Shown: positions 61,780 to 64,000 of the stretch, piece after piece
Layout of the letters: each line of letters starts with the position of its first letter
How positions within the stretch are numbered: the first letter of the stretch is position 1
From: Phycisphaerales bacterium
GTDB lineage: Bacteria; Planctomycetota; Phycisphaerae; Phycisphaerales; UBA1924
Assembly (NCBI GenBank): GCA_020847535.1
Contig: JADLBU010000031.1
Span: forward strand, 1-64,000
Length of the DNA: 64,000 bases
Direction: 5' to 3'
The notes under the pieces: generated by a model
Told to the model about the DNA's origin: nothing
Databases searched by the model: none
Seen by the model: only the letters and a program-made list of their open reading frames with translations
Position numbers and translations under genes: made by a program

Positions 61780-63186
61780 CTACTTGAGCGCTGCCTCAAG
61801 GTCATCCGCGAGCCGGCTCGCGATCGGCTCATCCATCGATATGATCACAGGCCAGAAGCCGTGCTCCTCATCCAGCACGATCCGCGTCGGCCGCATGTCG
61901 CTCACCGGCTGCCCGTTCTCTCCGAGGCCGTGATACCTGCTCTCCACAACCACGCGGGCGCTCTCGGGCAATCGGATTCCGCCATCCTGTTCGCGCGTGT
62001 ACGGGATCCAGGCCACGCGAAGCCGGCACAGCGCCGATCCTTCAACCGCGGGCTGGCGCTGCGGCGACAGGTTGTGGATATGGGCCATCAACACCCGCGC
62101 CATCGGGTCTGTCATCTCGATGCGTACATGCGTCTGGTCGGGGCGCTGGCGATCAAACATCTCCACGATCGCTCCGCCTCCCGAGCGCTTGGCGCGCACC
62201 CCGGCCGTCTTCTCGATATCCAGCATCTTCGGCTGCCCGGTGGCATCGATGAGCAATCCCGCAGCGCCGAGCGTGATCTTCATTGCCTCGGATGATTCCG
62301 GAATGACCGTTGCCTCGAGCTTCTTCGCCAGCCCCACCGGATCGTTGTTCCCGTTGGTCAGGACGATGATCACCGTCCCATCCTCGTGGCGGATCATCTG
62401 GGATGCATATCCCCACACACCTCCCGAGTGCTCGTGTCGCCATCCGCGAGCCCCCGAGCCGATGTACCACCCGCATCCGTACTCACCCAGCCCCGCCGTG
62501 AACATGCGGCCCTTGGCCGTTTCATCAAGCAGTTGATCACCGCGCAGCGCCTTGTCGAACGCGAGCATGTCCCGCGCCGAGGAGACCACACCGCCAGCGC
62601 CCTTGTATCCCCACGCCATCGAGTACGGCTGATCGCTCGCCCGCGCCTTGCGCCCGCCCCGTGCATCCACCCGTGTCGTCACCAGTCGCGGATCCTTAGG
62701 GGGGATGCCGACCATCCTGCTCCCGGTCATCCCTGCCGGCGCCAGCACCTCCTCGGCGATGAACGCTTCGTAGCTCTTTCCGCTCACCTGCTCGATGATC
62801 GCCGCGAGCAGGAAGTACCCGACATTGCTGTACTCCATCTTCGTCCCCGGCGCAAACCGCAGCGGCAGCGCCAACATCCCCTTCACCATCGCCGGCCCCG
62901 TGTCCTCTTGAAACCGACCCTCGTTGGAAACTCCCGATGTATGCGACAGCAGATGCCCCACCGTGATCCCGCTCGCGTGCTCGGGGACATCGTGCAGGTA
63001 CAGCCCGATCGGGGCATCCACCCGCAGCTTTCCTTCCATCTCCAGCCGGAGGGTCCCGCACGCCGTGAAGGCCTTGCTGATCGAGCCGATTTCGAAGAGT
63101 GAATCCGCCGACATCGGCGCCAGCTCGGTGTTCGCCAGCCCGTCCCCCTTGGCGAGCACGACAATCCCGCGATCCGCGACCAGCAC
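61780..63186 (-). CDS. Serine hydrolase of the beta-lactamase/class C family (main part)
   Basis: 468 aa from GTG 63186. The catalytic SxxK is IGSISKAF near residues 33-40 (Ser-Ile-Ser-Lys), the YxN is YSNVGY near 119, and HSGGVWGYASQM near 261 is the HxG region. A C-terminal domain of about 150 residues follows. The GTG start falls right after an in-frame TGA; upstream in the same frame lies a signal peptide. So either the gene is interrupted or the stop is read through (see next entry and findings). A cytoplasmic product from the GTG would lack its export signal. Confidence 0.8.
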   Translation of the reverse strand: MLVADRGIVVLAKGDGLANTELAPMSADSLFEIGSISKAFTACGTLRLEMEGKLRVDAPIGLYLHDVPEHASGITVGHLLSHTSGVSNEGRFQEDTGPAMVKGMLALPLRFAPGTKMEYSNVGYFLLAAIIEQVSGKSYEAFIAEEVLAPAGMTGSRMVGIPPKDPRLVTTRVDARGGRKARASDQPYSMAWGYKGAGGVVSSARDMLAFDKALRGDQLLDETAKGRMFTAGLGEYGCGWYIGSGARGWRHEHSGGVWGYASQMIRHEDGTVIIVLTNGNNDPVGLAKKLEATVIPESSEAMKITLGAAGLLIDATGQPKMLDIEKTAGVRAKRSGGGAIVEMFDRQRPDQTHVRIEMTDPMARVLMAHIHNLSPQRQPAVEGSALCRLRVAWIPYTREQDGGIRLPESARVVVESRYHGLGENGQPVSDMRPTRIVLDEEHGFWPVIISMDEPIASRLADDLEAALK

Positions 63187-63192
63187 CGCGCC

Positions 63193-63342
63193 TCAGAACT
63201 GGCCCAGCGTCTCGCGCTGTATGATCGCATCAAGCGCATGCCCTTGCGTGCCAGCAACCACGGTTTGGCCGTTGACGCCTGCAAATGCGCCACAGACCAC
63301 CAGCGCGTACGCCGCGAAATTCGATAGCAACGCGCATCTCAT
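63193..63342 (-). other. In-frame upstream part of the serine hydrolase, ending in TGA
   Basis: ATG 63342 opens a 49-codon stretch: a signal peptide (FAAYALVVCGAFAGVNG) and the segment ALDAIIQRETLGQF, then TGA at 63195-63193, then GAVLVADRGIVV of the main ORF without frame change. In family proteins this junction is continuous, usually FSGAVLVA-like. Confidence 0.75.
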
Positions 63343-63381
63343 GGTGCTGCATTGTACATATCGTTCCATTCGAGCGAGTCG

Positions 63382-64000
63382 CTACCGAATATCCCTTCCG
63401 CGCACGCCGTCGATTGTGTGCATTCCGTAAACTCCGCCACTGAACCTGCTGCCTTCCCAACCCCCTTCTCCTTTACGATACGGCTCCATAAGCGTCGAAG
63501 CCGGGCTCAATTGCGCGCTACCGTCAATCAACCCGAGCAGCACGCCCTTGCCGATTGCATTCGGAGGCGTCATGACGATTCCGTCGCATTCCGTGAATGC
63601 CGCTTTCTGGGATGGAAACACCACGCTGTCGATCCCGACCGCGCGCCACTGTTCAGGGCCGGTTCGAGTTAATGCGTTCCAGAATTCGGGCTGACTCACC
63701 AGCGTCGCAGAATAAAAGTATGTGCATATGCTGGGAGACCCTGGGCGATAGTGAGATACGTGCGGCATTTTGCCGTCATAGTACAAATGGGACATTCCGA
63801 GACTCCAGACAAAGTACATATCGAAGTAAATCGCCGGAAACTCGCCGCTGTCATGTGGTATCAGCACAATGCCACGTGGATTGGTGAAGTAGGGGAATAC
63901 ACCACGGAACTCCGATGTATAGCTCGCAACATTCGCGCTGTGAGACCGCAGGTTCGCAAGCGACGCCACATCCTTGCCTGCGGTTCGGGATTGTCGTAGC
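63382..64000 (-). CDS. Prepilin-like (type II secretion pilin fold) protein, N-terminus outside window
   Basis: The frame is open to the right edge; only about 205 residues are visible. The leading segment SRTAGKDVASLANLRSHSANVASY resembles what follows the cleaved hydrophobic helix of DUF1559/prepilin-type proteins (SNLRSxx), after which an alpha/beta domain with VFFPYFTNPRG and GLIDGSAQLS follows. The ORF track begins at an internal GTG. No function beyond a pseudopilin-like scaffold is claimed. Confidence 0.6.
   Translation of the reverse strand, partial: LRQSRTAGKDVASLANLRSHSANVASYTSEFRGVFPYFTNPRGIVLIPHDSGEFPAIYFDMYFVWSLGMSHLYYDGKMPHVSHYRPGSPSICTYFYSATLVSQPEFWNALTRTGPEQWRAVGIDSVVFPSQKAAFTECDGIVMTPPNAIGKGVLLGLIDGSAQLSPASTLMEPYRKGEGGWEGSRFSGGVYGMHTIDGVRGRDIR

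Noticed and set aside
63193-63195. TGA as selenocysteine codon
   Set aside because: Family residues at this site are small or serine-like, not cysteine; I see no convincing SECIS-like hairpin just downstream.
1-64000. CRISPR array, phage or defence island
   Set aside because: No regularly spaced repeats, no cas, phage or restriction genes visible.

Overview
The window reads as ordinary chromosome of a GC-rich planctomycete, most likely of the Phycisphaerae. This is inference. The main clues are two secreted proteases (16844-18709 and 21971-24172) that end in the same calcium-loop tail (GSGFVD..DDF..F...FE.G..SADF/V) closing in Gly-Cys, a PEP-CTERM-like protein with the variant PAPGTLGL anchor (42319-42840), several small membrane proteins with CxxCG zinc ribbons, and prepilin-type and NxxGxxAF-repeat proteins. 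Genes are dense, mostly single genes or runs of two to five, with few mobile traces: one IS630-family transposase end at the left edge and one decayed gene near 38.4-38.9 kb.

Left part (0-16 kb): transposase remnant; a minus-strand run of an OGG/AlkA-type DNA glycosylase, a class I amidotransferase, a zinc-ribbon membrane protein and a PfkB kinase; tRNA-Glu(UUC); a DUF2950 lipoprotein beside a DUF3300 exported protein; an M61-type lipoprotein peptidase diverging from them; then nadD, apaG, rpsO (with terminator), pnp, a cold-shock protein with a long leader, a sensor histidine kinase and a mannose-1-phosphate guanylyltransferase.

Middle part (16-42 kb): subtilase; YkgJ-type cysteine cluster protein overlapping tail-to-tail with a double GT2 glycosyltransferase; metzincin protease; prmC; a pseudokinase; a carbohydrate cluster on the minus strand (GH29 alpha-L-fucosidase, substrate-binding protein, two ABC permeases, lipoprotein Gfo/Idh/MocA oxidoreductase) that lacks its ATPase; small zinc-ribbon membrane proteins and a second GT2; 4-hydroxyphenylpyruvate dioxygenase; a GNAT/cysteine-synthase pair; a decayed repeat protein; an ArsR regulator; and a four-module cation/proton antiporter.

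Right part (42-64 kb): PEP-CTERM protein, exported formylglycine-generating-enzyme-like protein, GNAT, SnoaL-glyoxalase fusion, MlaD-type MCE protein, an Nfu N-domain protein next to an HscA-like Hsp70, the c-di-AMP pair cdaA-cdaR, soluble transhydrogenase, HAD hydrolase, a second M61 peptidase, PPK2, a class III aminotransferase with an APC amino acid permease, small proteins, a WcaF-like acetyltransferase, pdxH, a serine hydrolase interrupted by an in-frame TGA, and a prepilin-like protein cut by the right edge.

I found no CRISPR array, defence island, prophage or biosynthetic cluster. The items most worth a second look are the interrupted serine hydrolase, the permease whose reading frame has no AUG/GUG/UUG where its first membrane helix requires one, the altered DGA motif in CdaA, the Nfu_N-Hsp70 pair, and a set of short repeats including a 20-nt exact repeat placed just upstream of two unrelated start codons.
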